DNA of 64,000 bases from an uncultured Pseudomonadales bacterium (GTDB lineage: Bacteria > Pseudomonadota > Gammaproteobacteria > Pseudomonadales > Pseudohongiellaceae): NCBI GenBank assembly GCA_949430125.1, contig CASQMQ010000050.1:1-64000 (forward strand), written 5' to 3'. Numbering within the stretch: position 1 is the first letter of the stretch; every line of letters begins with the position of its first letter. Position numbers and translations under genes: made by a program. The notes under the pieces were generated by a model. It saw nothing but the letters and a program-made list of their open reading frames with translations. It was not told the DNA's origin and ran no database searches. Below are positions 40,816 through 49,928 of this stretch, piece after piece.

Positions 40816-42014
40816 GCGCCATCGTATCCATTGAGCCAGCGGTCATCTTCTGTCCAAAGGCTAAAGTGCCCGGTACCGAGCAACATCAACCAGACCGTGC
40901 TGCAGAACAAAACATAGTCCACCGGTAGCAGTGGGTTAGCCATATAGTACCAGCTCAGCAGAGTGATGAGGATTAGGCTGAAGTAGCGCCCCGCAATCCC
41001 CAACAACACCATAACCGATGCCAGAATGAAACCACCGACCATTACATTATTCATCAAGTCAGGGCTGCCCGCAGGCAGAGGCGGGAGTCCGGAATCAAGC
41101 AGAGACACTGCCAGCGTCAGTGCCACGACAATGCGCAAAATGGGTTGTAACACGGCCTGACTGAAATACGTAAGTTGTGCAAAGCGCCGATCCACATGAT
41201 CTGCCTGCCGGTTAATATGGCCGCTAACAATCAGCCAGTCGATCAAGAAGCCGATCACCGCAGGCAACATAAAGGCAAAGCCGGCAAGCGTTGTCAAAGG
41301 TGGATAAACCATTGGCCAAAGCACGACTGCCAAGAAGCCCATCTGAAATCCGGCCCAAGTGCGCCTATGCAGTGCTGGCGGCAGGGGATAGATAGCTAAG
41401 CCACGGGATTTGCGCCAAAGTACCCCAGCGTGGAACAGGTAGTAGGCAGTGCCCATTAATAGGTAACTCCAGTGCACTTGGCCATAATTAAATGCCAGTA
41501 GGGAGGCAATCGCCAGGCCGAGTGCATCAGAAATTGTATCCAATTCAATGCCAAGCAGACTACTCTGGCCAGTGCGGCGTGCAACGTAGCCGTCGACTCT
41601 GTCCAGCACCGCGGCGATCAAATACAGTACGCCTGGCAACCAGGCCAGCGCAGGTCCTTCAGGCCATGGTTGAAACAAGAAGCCCGCTACGGCAGCGATC
41701 AGCCATGCTCGCAGTAAGGTGACTCGGTTTGCCCAGCCTAGGTCTTTATAGAGTGGTTCTTTTGGGGTTTGACGGTTAAGAGGGAGGCGCTGCATAGTCT
41801 GATAACAGAGAAAAATCCAAACCAGCTCGGCCTGCACGAACCACTGCAGTGCGCCTTGCCAGAACCAAGTTATTCCTAGCAGGAAACACCCGCCAGCGAT
41901 CCCAGTGGTTCCCAACCATCCAAGGCGAGTGAGTTCGCGCCTAAGTAATCTGTCGATCGGTTGTTGTGTATTTGTAATCAAAGTTTCTAGCATAAGGCAA
42001 CAATACCAAACCAA
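40812..42014 (-). CDS. CDP-alcohol phosphatidyltransferase family protein
   Basis: Complete DRVDGYVARRTGQSSLLGIELDTISD signature (DxxDGxxAR..GxxxDxxxD); multi-TM; 4-nt overlap with the preceding membrane gene. Confidence 0.9.
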   Translation of the reverse strand: MVWYCCLMLETLITNTQQPIDRLLRRELTRLGWLGTTGIAGGCFLLGITWFWQGALQWFVQAELVWIFLCYQTMQRLPLNRQTPKEPLYKDLGWANRVTLLRAWLIAAVAGFLFQPWPEGPALAWLPGVLYLIAAVLDRVDGYVARRTGQSSLLGIELDTISDALGLAIASLLAFNYGQVHWSYLLMGTAYYLFHAGVLWRKSRGLAIYPLPPALHRRTWAGFQMGFLAVVLWPMVYPPLTTLAGFAFMLPAVIGFLIDWLIVSGHINRQADHVDRRFAQLTYFSQAVLQPILRIVVALTLAVSLLDSGLPPLPAGSPDLMNNVMVGGFILASVMVLLGIAGRYFSLILITLLSWYYMANPLLPVDYVLFCSTVWLMLLGTGHFSLWTEDDRWLNGYDGA

Positions 42015-42133
42015 AGGTGATGGAGGAATTTACTTCGCAGATTAAAAGACGAACAGGCGGCAAGATAAGTTTTGCGCACAGCGGCCGGCCTTATGCTAAG
42101 TTAGTTAAACATAAATCCCACCGTCCATTTTAA

Positions 42134-43174
42134 ATGATCTATTTCGCATACCCTGGTGATATCGACACTCCAACCGGCGGCTATCACTACGATCGTCGCT
42201 TGATTGACGAACTACGCAGCATAGGCGTCAGAGTGGAAACCGTAGCACTGCCGCACTGCTCTATGGCGCCGAATCAAAAAATCCTAGCGAGCGTCCAGAA
42301 GATATTTGCGGCTATACCGGATCAGGCAATTGTCGTGATTGATGGGTTGGCCTTTGGGGTTTTGGATGAGATGGCAGTCGCAGAGGCAAAGCGACTGCGA
42401 TTGGTAGCGCTATGTCACCACCCGCTAGCATTGGAAACCGGGCTCGATGAGCCGGAGAGGCGGGCCTTAATGGTTTCGGAGCGACGCGCATTGAGTTGTG
42501 CGCTAGCCACGGTGGTTACTAGCGCCCATACCCGCCAGATTCTGATCGATCAGTTTGCCGTGCCGGCGGCAAGAATAATCGTCGCGCTTCCCGGCACCGA
42601 CCGAGTTCCCTTCGCGTCCTGCGATGGCGATCCGATTCGATTGCTAACTGTGGCATCATTGACTCGACGCAAGGCTCACGATGTAATTATCGACGCTCTT
42701 GCCCCGCTTAAATCTATCTCCTGGCAGTCGCGCTTTGTAGGTGGTAAGGATTTCGACCCCGCTTGGGCCGCGGGACTGGAAAAGCGGGTGAACTTGCTGG
42801 GCTTGTCGCACCGCATCCAATTCGTTGGCTCGGTAGAGAATACGCAAGTTGAATATCAGCAGGCAGATGCATTTGTCTTGCCCTCACGCTTCGAGGGTTA
42901 TGGCATGGTTTTCGCCGAAGCTCTAGCGGCTGGGTTGCCGGTACTCGCGGCTCGCTCTGGTGCCGTGCCGGACGTGGTGCCTGAAACGGCTGGCCTGTTG
43001 GTGGCCCCGGATGATACCCAGGCATTGACAGAAGCGCTGCGTCAAATATTGACAAGTGAGGCATTACGCCGGCGCCTACAAGCTGGTGCCAGGCAAGCGG
43101 CCGCGACGTTGCCTACCTGGACTGACGCGGCAACCATTGTTGCCCTAAAGCTAGAAGAGGTTAGCAGCTCATGA
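42134..43174 (+). CDS. GT4-type glycosyltransferase
   Basis: GGYHYDRRLIDELRSIG, LLTVASLTRRKAHDVIIDAL, FVLPSRFEGYGMVFAEALAAGLPVLAARSGAVPDVV. Confidence 0.92.
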   Translation: MIYFAYPGDIDTPTGGYHYDRRLIDELRSIGVRVETVALPHCSMAPNQKILASVQKIFAAIPDQAIVVIDGLAFGVLDEMAVAEAKRLRLVALCHHPLALETGLDEPERRALMVSERRALSCALATVVTSAHTRQILIDQFAVPAARIIVALPGTDRVPFASCDGDPIRLLTVASLTRRKAHDVIIDALAPLKSISWQSRFVGGKDFDPAWAAGLEKRVNLLGLSHRIQFVGSVENTQVEYQQADAFVLPSRFEGYGMVFAEALAAGLPVLAARSGAVPDVVPETAGLLVAPDDTQALTEALRQILTSEALRRRLQAGARQAAATLPTWTDAATIVALKLEEVSSS

Positions 43175-43998
43175 CCGGATTCAGCATCGACTGGCTGGAC
43201 TTGCGCGAAGCGGCAGACCGGCGCTCACGCAACGATAAATTGCTTCATCAGGCAAGACATTGGCTGGGAAGCGATAGGGAGCAGACAGCAGAGCTGAATA
43301 TAGTGGACCTTGGCGCCGGCACCGGTTCGACTCTACGTGCCTTCTCCACCGCCGTTGAATCTGACCAAAAGTCGTTGTCTTGGCATCTGCTGGATCAAGA
43401 TGCAGCGTTGCTTGCTGAAGCCACTTCTCGCCATGGGGCTTCGCATCGGCTGCAAACTTATGAACTCGACATTACCAATATTTTCGCGTTGCCGTTGGAA
43501 GACGCGGACCTAATTACTGCCTCGGCGCTATTCGATCTAGTGTCTGCCGACTTTATCGACGCATTAGTTACTGCGCTAAGAAGCAGGTGCCAGCAAAAGC
43601 CGGCTGGCCTCTACGCTGCGCTGAACTACGATGGCACAACTCGTTGGACACCCACTCATACTCTGGACCAAGCGGTACTCGATGCTTTCAATCGCGACCA
43701 GCGTAACAACAAAGGTTTCGGGTTAGCGCTGGGGCCGGATGCTGGCCCCTACATGGAACTGATGTTCAGCCGTTCAGGCTTCAGGGTATTTTCCGCAAAT
43801 AGCCCCTGGGTGCTAGATGGGGCCGATATCAAGCTGGTAGATGCACTAATCGATGGAATAGGCGATGCGGTGTCAAAAGACCCAGCGCTGGACGCGTCTG
43901 AACTTAAGGGCTGGATTCTGTTCAGAAAAGCACACTCACTGACCGGCACCTGCGAAGTAGGGCATACCGACCTATTGGCCTTGCCCGATACGGTTTGA
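43171..43998 (+). CDS. class I SAM-dependent methyltransferase
   Basis: LNIVDLGAGTGSTLRAF, DLITASALFDLVSADFIDALV; ATGA overlap with the GT gene. Confidence 0.88.
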   Translation: MTGFSIDWLDLREAADRRSRNDKLLHQARHWLGSDREQTAELNIVDLGAGTGSTLRAFSTAVESDQKSLSWHLLDQDAALLAEATSRHGASHRLQTYELDITNIFALPLEDADLITASALFDLVSADFIDALVTALRSRCQQKPAGLYAALNYDGTTRWTPTHTLDQAVLDAFNRDQRNNKGFGLALGPDAGPYMELMFSRSGFRVFSANSPWVLDGADIKLVDALIDGIGDAVSKDPALDASELKGWILFRKAHSLTGTCEVGHTDLLALPDTV

Positions 43999-44121
43999 AT
44001 GCGTTAAGGAATCAGTAGGCGCTTTCTAACCTTCTTTATTCAGCAAGAACACTTCACTGTGTTAGATTGATGAGCGAACAGCGTAGTAAAAAACGTTTAT
44101 TGCAAACTATGAGGGGGCTCC

Positions 44122-44730
44122 ATGCAAAAATCCTACTCAAGACCGGTTCAGTTGGGATTGGTCCTGTTGACTTCTTTGCTGGTAGTTGCCAGATTGGCTC
44201 ATGCTCAGCCAGCGGTTTGGGAAATAGATCCCGAACATTTTTCAATCGCCTTTGAAGCTGGCCATATTGGCTATCAGAAACAACTCGGTCTATTCCTCGA
44301 AGGGTCGGGAAATTTTCGCTATGACCCTGATACTTTTGAGTTTACTGCAGGTCGTGTCGAGATTCAGGCCGGCAGTGTCTTCACCAATCTCATTGCTCGT
44401 GACAACCATCTGCGCGGCAGAGATTTCCTAAATACTAGAAGAAATCCTCTTATCATCTTTGAGGCTGCTGAGTACGTCCCAGGCAATTATGCTGCGCCCG
44501 GAACACTGGCCGGCAATCTGACTCTGCTGGGAGAAACCCATCCTATCGTGCTGGGAGTGACGATTAATAAGCAAGCAAAGTATCCATTTGGTCACCGGCG
44601 CGAGACGCTTGGTATCTCGGCTCAGACCATCATCTCCCGCAGCAAGTGGGGCATGGACTACGGTGTGGCAGGGAGCCTAGTTGGTGACGAGGTAACGTTG
44701 CGCTTCGAGTTTGAAGCGCTGCGTCAGTAA
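44122..44730 (+). CDS. YceI family periplasmic protein
   Basis: Signal peptide; VWEIDPEHFSIAFEAGHIGYQKQLGLFLEGSGNFRYDP, GNLTLLGETHPIVLGVTINKQAKYPFG, ISRSKWGMDYGV. Confidence 0.9.
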   Translation: MQKSYSRPVQLGLVLLTSLLVVARLAHAQPAVWEIDPEHFSIAFEAGHIGYQKQLGLFLEGSGNFRYDPDTFEFTAGRVEIQAGSVFTNLIARDNHLRGRDFLNTRRNPLIIFEAAEYVPGNYAAPGTLAGNLTLLGETHPIVLGVTINKQAKYPFGHRRETLGISAQTIISRSKWGMDYGVAGSLVGDEVTLRFEFEALRQ

Positions 44731-45175
44731 CGGGAACGAAGGGATATACTTATTAACCAGTTTTCGCATTGCAATCAAATTAAATCTCTTCGCCTCCTTT
44801 AATCATGTCTTGCATCGGGGTGATGTTGTCGTCATCGGCTGGGAAATTGGCTGCAATTCTTTTCAGGTTGGCGGTGCAGCGACGGATGCAGCCGATGCTT
44901 AGTAAGTGTGAATGCTCTAAATAGTTTCTGAAAATGTTTAACAAATTGGGCAGTCATAGCTTTGATTTTTATAGTAGTCTACTTTTTAAGTTCTATTTCT
45001 GATCGAAAAGTGGCAGGTTGTAGCTCGAGTATCGGCGGAAAGGCCCGCGGTGACATGGCCTTTTTGTTGCGAGTCCTTTGTCTCAAAGCTATAGTGTCAA
45101 GTAGCTGTTATGTGAGAAGCGAGTATAAAAAGAAGCTTTAAAATAAAAGATAGGCGTAGCCATAGGAGCAAGCTC

Positions 45176-45811
45176 ATGGGTGATAAGAACAAAGACGATA
45201 CTAGCCTCAACCCGAAGCAACGATCACGACGGGAGTTCCTCGAGAACGTCGGCTCCACAGCGGCGGTCGCCAGTGCTGTGCCGGTTCTTGGTATTTCCAG
45301 CGTGCAGGCACAATCAGACACTGAAATCGCAGCCAGTAAGACCACCATCCAACTTATAGTTAACGGCGACAGCCATTTGGTAGAAGTGGAAGATCGCTGG
45401 ACCCTTGTTGAAGTATTGCGCGATCAACTCGATCTCACAGGCACAAAGATCGGCTGTGACCGAAGCGAGTGTGGCGCTTGCACTGTGATTATGAACGGCA
45501 AGCCGGTCTACTCCTGCAGTCAATTAGCGGTGTGGACGGATGGCGCCCAGATAACTACAGTGGAAGGGCTTGCAAGCGGAGGTCAGCTCTCACCTGTGCA
45601 GCAAGCCTTTGTCGAAAACAACGGGCCTCAATGTGGCTTCTGCACTCCTGGTCAGCTCATGACTGCTACGGCTTTGCTTAGAAACAACTCTACGCCGAAT
45701 GCTAGAGAGGTTAAGGAGGCCTTAGTGGGTAATCTCTGCCGCTGCTCCAATTACAATGCTATCGTCGAGGCTGTAGTCATGGCCGGCGAGCGCAGCGGAG
45801 GTGCAGCGTGA
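45176..45811 (+). CDS. 2Fe-2S subunit of xanthine dehydrogenase-family oxidoreductase, Tat signal (PaoA/YagT-like)
   Basis: SRREFLENVGSTAAVASAVPVLG Tat; CDRSECGACTVIMNGKPVYSC and CGFCTPGQLMTATALL..GNLCRCSNY. Confidence 0.95.
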   Translation: MGDKNKDDTSLNPKQRSRREFLENVGSTAAVASAVPVLGISSVQAQSDTEIAASKTTIQLIVNGDSHLVEVEDRWTLVEVLRDQLDLTGTKIGCDRSECGACTVIMNGKPVYSCSQLAVWTDGAQITTVEGLASGGQLSPVQQAFVENNGPQCGFCTPGQLMTATALLRNNSTPNAREVKEALVGNLCRCSNYNAIVEAVVMAGERSGGAA

Positions 45812-47976
45812 GCGAAGCTATTCACATCGGTCTCGATCCGCTAAATACCATCGGTAATGCGACCTCACGAGTAGACGCGGAAGAGCGAGTTACCGGTGAG
45901 GCCAAATATAGTCGCGACGTTAAACTGCCCGGCATGCTTTATGCGCAGATACTGCGAAGCCCCCATCCTCATGCTCGCATTCGCTCAATTGATACCTCGT
46001 CCGCCCAGGCGTTGCCTGGCGTGCGAGTGGTCATCACTGGCGATAACGCCTCGGTAGTTTGGGGAGCAGGTTCCGTTTCTGGCGGCCGTCAGTACAACGA
46101 CCCGACTAAGGACGCCACGTTGCATAGGCGCTACATATTCAACAACCCCGTGCGTTTCGTTGGCGATTCTGTCGCGGCGGTTGCCGCTATCGATAGACAC
46201 ACTGCCGAGCAGGCGCTGGCGCTCATCAAAGTAGACTACGAAGAACTGCCCTTTGTATTAGAGCCAGAAGCTGCCTTGGAGTCGGGTGCGCCAAAGGTAT
46301 GGCCTGACGGTAATCTCTGCCCCGACTTCCGCAATAACTTCGAGCCTATGGTGTCGAACTTGGGCGATGTTGAAGCAGGCTTTGCCGAGGCCGATCAAAT
46401 ATTTGAAGAACGTTATGAGACCAGCTTTATTCACAACGCCCAGATGGAACCTCGTGCGGCATTAGCTCATTGGGAGGGAGACAAGCTCACGCTATACTCG
46501 CCGACTCAGGGCATCTCTAATTGCCGCCACGACACCGCCCGCGATCTCGGCCTGGAAGACCATCAGGTGCGCATCGTTTGCAACTATATGGGTGGCGGCT
46601 TCGGTAACAAGAATCAGAACCAAGATGCCGATCTAGTTGCCGCAATCTTATCTAAGCATGCCGGTGCACCGGTGATGTTGGAATTTTCAAGGCGCGACGA
46701 CTGGCTTGGCGTGCACGGCCGCTGGCCTACTGTGCAGTATTACAAGGTTGGCGCGAAGAACGACGGCACCGTCACCGCCATCCAGATGCGTGGCTACAGT
46801 GGTATGGGGCCATATCGCAAGAACTCCGGCGGTATTAGTGGCATGGACGCCTATGCCTGCCCGAATAGGCTGCGCAGTATTTCTCCTGTCTATACTAACC
46901 GCACTACCTCCGGTAACTTTCGTGCGCCATCTGAACCACATGGCTTTTATGGTGTGGAGTCCATGATGGACGAGATGGCCTATAAACTTGGTTTAGATCC
47001 GGTAGAGTTCGCTCTGAAGAATATGCGCAGGCCAACTGACGACAGGCCATTTACAAATTATTCCTTGGAAGAAGTTATCACTAGCGGTGCTGAACAGTTC
47101 GATTGGAACTCTCGCAGGCGGACCACGCCAGGCTCCGACGATGGTCCTATCAAGCGAGGCTCGGGCTTCTCTTTCATGATGTTCCGAGCAGGCCTTGGCA
47201 CCAGCAGCGCAATTGTGAGAGTTGATGCTCAGCGCCAATATACTCTGTTTGTTGGCGTCACTGACATTGGTCCAGGTGCTAAGACCACCATGGGGATGAT
47301 CGCCGCCGAAGAACTTGGCGTGCCGTTATCGCAAGTAGAAGTCGTGTCGGGCGATACCGACCGCTGCCCCTATTCAGTAGGCGAGTCCGGGAGTCGCACC
47401 ACTATTCAAACCGGCTACGCAGTGATGCAGGCCGCAAAAGATCTTAACCAACAGATCGCCGATAACGGCATGCCCAGTGGCAACGACGTATTAATCGCCT
47501 CAGCCACTCCTAACCCTAGCACTGATGGGAAGACTCGACAGTGCTTCGGCGCCCATTTCGTAGAGGTGGAGGTGGACACCCGCATCGGCACCACGCGAAT
47601 CTTAAAATACACAGCAGTTCATGAGTCGGGCCGCATCATTAACCCAACTACCGCTCGCGATCAGATCCGCGGGGCGACCATTCAAGGCATCGGCCAAGCG
47701 CTGCACGAGGACTTGCTATATGACCCGGCTAGTGGCCAGCCATTAACCACTGGCTACTATCGTGCGCGACATCTAACCCATTTAGATATCCCCGAGATCG
47801 ATGTTACCTTTATCGAAGTTGATGATGGCTATGGTCCCTTCGGTGCTAAAACGGTAGGTGAGGGTGGCATTATTCTTGCCCCGGCTGCCATGGCTAATGC
47901 CATCAGTAACGCTATCGGTGCGCGCATGACTTCGCTGCCCATCTCCCGAGATAAAATACTGGAGGCAATGGCATGA
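45808..47976 (+). CDS. molybdopterin-binding subunit of xanthine dehydrogenase-family oxidoreductase (PaoC/YagR-like)
   Basis: GEAKYSRDVKLPGMLYAQILRSPHPHARI, GGGFGNKNQNQDADLVAAILSK, GVTDIGPGAKTTMGMIAAEELG, GEGGIILAPAAMANAI; ATGA-type overlap. Confidence 0.95.
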   Translation: MSEAIHIGLDPLNTIGNATSRVDAEERVTGEAKYSRDVKLPGMLYAQILRSPHPHARIRSIDTSSAQALPGVRVVITGDNASVVWGAGSVSGGRQYNDPTKDATLHRRYIFNNPVRFVGDSVAAVAAIDRHTAEQALALIKVDYEELPFVLEPEAALESGAPKVWPDGNLCPDFRNNFEPMVSNLGDVEAGFAEADQIFEERYETSFIHNAQMEPRAALAHWEGDKLTLYSPTQGISNCRHDTARDLGLEDHQVRIVCNYMGGGFGNKNQNQDADLVAAILSKHAGAPVMLEFSRRDDWLGVHGRWPTVQYYKVGAKNDGTVTAIQMRGYSGMGPYRKNSGGISGMDAYACPNRLRSISPVYTNRTTSGNFRAPSEPHGFYGVESMMDEMAYKLGLDPVEFALKNMRRPTDDRPFTNYSLEEVITSGAEQFDWNSRRRTTPGSDDGPIKRGSGFSFMMFRAGLGTSSAIVRVDAQRQYTLFVGVTDIGPGAKTTMGMIAAEELGVPLSQVEVVSGDTDRCPYSVGESGSRTTIQTGYAVMQAAKDLNQQIADNGMPSGNDVLIASATPNPSTDGKTRQCFGAHFVEVEVDTRIGTTRILKYTAVHESGRIINPTTARDQIRGATIQGIGQALHEDLLYDPASGQPLTTGYYRARHLTHLDIPEIDVTFIEVDDGYGPFGAKTVGEGGIILAPAAMANAISNAIGARMTSLPISRDKILEAMA

Positions 47977-48857
47977 AGGCTTTTACTAATATAAATGTGA
48001 GTTCCGTCGATGAAGCGGTTAGCGCAGCTGCGCAGGCTCATAACAATGGTCAGTCTGTCGCATTCTCCAGTGGAGGCACTGATCTATTGCAACAGCTCAA
48101 GGATGGTACTGACAAAAGCGATGTCATTATTAACCTGCGTAATGTGGAAGGCGCGCACGAGATTAGCAGCGCGAATGGCACAATTAGAATCGGCGGCCTG
48201 ATTACTCTCGACGAATTGAGTAATAGTGACCTTAACGATGTGTTGACTGAGGCGGCTGCAAGCGTTGGTACGCCACAGATTCGCAACGTGGCAACTTTGT
48301 CTGGCAATGTAACCCAGCGCCCGTGGTGTTGGTACTACCGCAACAGTTTTAATTGTTACAAGGCTGGGGGTAATGAATGTTTCTCCGTGACCGGAGAGAA
48401 CCAACAACATGCGATCTATGGTGGTGGCCCAAGCTATATTGTTCATCCTTCCGATGTGGCGCCGGCGCTGGTCGCATTAGATGCAAGCTTCATAGTGGCG
48501 GGTCCAGATGGCGAGCGTAATGTTAGCGCCGATAACTTCTTTGTTATGCCAAGCCAAGACCCAGCGACGGAAAACTCTCTACGCTCTGACGAACTGTTAG
48601 TGGGCGTCAGCTTGCCCATCACTTCAGCGAGCAGCATAAGTCACTATTATAAAATCATGGACCGCGAAGCGTGGACTCACGCCGAAGTCAGTGTGGCCGC
48701 GGTGCTAAATATGAACGGCGATCTTGTCGAGTCTGCGAGTATAGTCTTAGGTGGAGTTGCTACCGTGCCATGGAAACTTACTGAGGTCGAAAATTATTTA
48801 GTTGGCCGTCAACTAATACTGCAGTGGTCAGCATGGCAGGCCAGATGGCTGTCATAG
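47973..48857 (+). CDS. FAD-binding subunit of xanthine dehydrogenase-family oxidoreductase (PaoB/YagS-like); C-terminus continues in another frame to 48946
   Basis: SSGGTDLLQQLKDG, GTPQIRNVATLSGNVTQRPWCWYYRNSFNCYKAGGNECFSVTGENQQHAIYGGG; after ~48815 frame 2 reads SMAGQMAVIGARPLAKNGHKVSMTSAAVERTLLNLVNG*. Confidence 0.93.
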   Translation: MKAFTNINVSSVDEAVSAAAQAHNNGQSVAFSSGGTDLLQQLKDGTDKSDVIINLRNVEGAHEISSANGTIRIGGLITLDELSNSDLNDVLTEAAASVGTPQIRNVATLSGNVTQRPWCWYYRNSFNCYKAGGNECFSVTGENQQHAIYGGGPSYIVHPSDVAPALVALDASFIVAGPDGERNVSADNFFVMPSQDPATENSLRSDELLVGVSLPITSASSISHYYKIMDREAWTHAEVSVAAVLNMNGDLVESASIVLGGVATVPWKLTEVENYLVGRQLILQWSAWQARWLS

Positions 48858-48945
48858 GTGCCAGACCGCTGGCGAAGAACGGCCACAAAGTGTCGATGAC
48901 CAGCGCCGCCGTCGAGCGTACACTGCTGAATTTGGTAAATGGCTA

Positions 48946-49302
48946 ATGAATAGAAGAGATTTTCTATTGCTGCGCTGCGAAGAGGAGAAGCAGATCGCAG
49001 AGCTGTCTTGCGAGAAATTATTCGTTCACTACTCTGACGTTAACTCCGGCTTCCATGAGGCAGAGGCAGAGGAGGGTACTATGGACGATGCAGATTGGTG
49101 GGCTGGCGAACCGCCACTATTGATCCACAGCATCGACCCAGATAAATTTTTCAGTAACGTGATGCAGGATCTAAAGGGCGTGGACTCTTTAAGAGTGCTA
49201 GATATGGAGTGGGTTGTGCAGGGCGACTTCCGGATTAGGGTAGAGACCTTATTAGCAGCGGCTAGGGCGAGGGGTGTTGAGGTCGTATTCCAGACCCGAT
49301 GA
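48946..49302 (+). CDS. hypothetical protein
   Basis: Intact 118-aa ORF; its ATG overlaps the reconstructed stop of the FAD subunit (TAATG). Confidence 0.55.
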   Translation: MNRRDFLLLRCEEEKQIAELSCEKLFVHYSDVNSGFHEAEAEEGTMDDADWWAGEPPLLIHSIDPDKFFSNVMQDLKGVDSLRVLDMEWVVQGDFRIRVETLLAAARARGVEVVFQTR

Positions 49303-49362
49303 GACAAAACCGCCACAGCAAAATTTAGAATCATTGCAGTCCAATTTGGGAAGCAAAGTCTA

Positions 49363-49758
49363 ATGACCGGAGTAGTTGCTAAATTGAATATTATATTTTT
49401 ACGTAGAAGCGGTAAGCAGTCTGCCATTCTTCTGCTGGCTCTTACCTTGCTAGTAGGGTGTTCCCCAGCACCGGTTATATATGACGCCTCCATCAATGAA
49501 AGCATGCCTGTATTCAACGACGAACAGATTAAGTCTCAGATCGAATCCACAATTGCTCGCTCTGAAGACCTGCCCCAGCAGATAGGCGTGCAAGTACTTG
49601 AGGGTGTGGTGATACTCACAGGGGTATTAGACTGCGAAGGCTGCGGTGGGATGCGCACCCCTGGTAATCTTGGTACCGTGCAGCAGAGTCTAGGCGCGGT
49701 AGTAAGAGCTGTAGAAGGCGTGCAAGAAGTGATTTTCGATCTAAGTCTAGAGAGCTGA
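49363..49758 (+). CDS. BON-domain putative lipoprotein
   Basis: ALTLLVGCSPAP lipobox; QIKSQIESTIARSEDLPQQIGVQVLEGVVILTGVL..AVEGVQEVIFDL. Confidence 0.65.
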   Translation: MTGVVAKLNIIFLRRSGKQSAILLLALTLLVGCSPAPVIYDASINESMPVFNDEQIKSQIESTIARSEDLPQQIGVQVLEGVVILTGVLDCEGCGGMRTPGNLGTVQQSLGAVVRAVEGVQEVIFDLSLES

Positions 49759-49928
49759 TAGGGTCACTTATTCAAGAGATGACGAGTAACTGATACTCAA
49801 ATCACTTCCTGCGTCACATCAGCACTTTATCTGATATGCCCTCTGTATAATTATCGAGACCACCATTTTCCATCGTTTGTGTTCTGATTAAATCTTTATG
49901 CTGATTTATGAGTGAATATTTCACTTCC

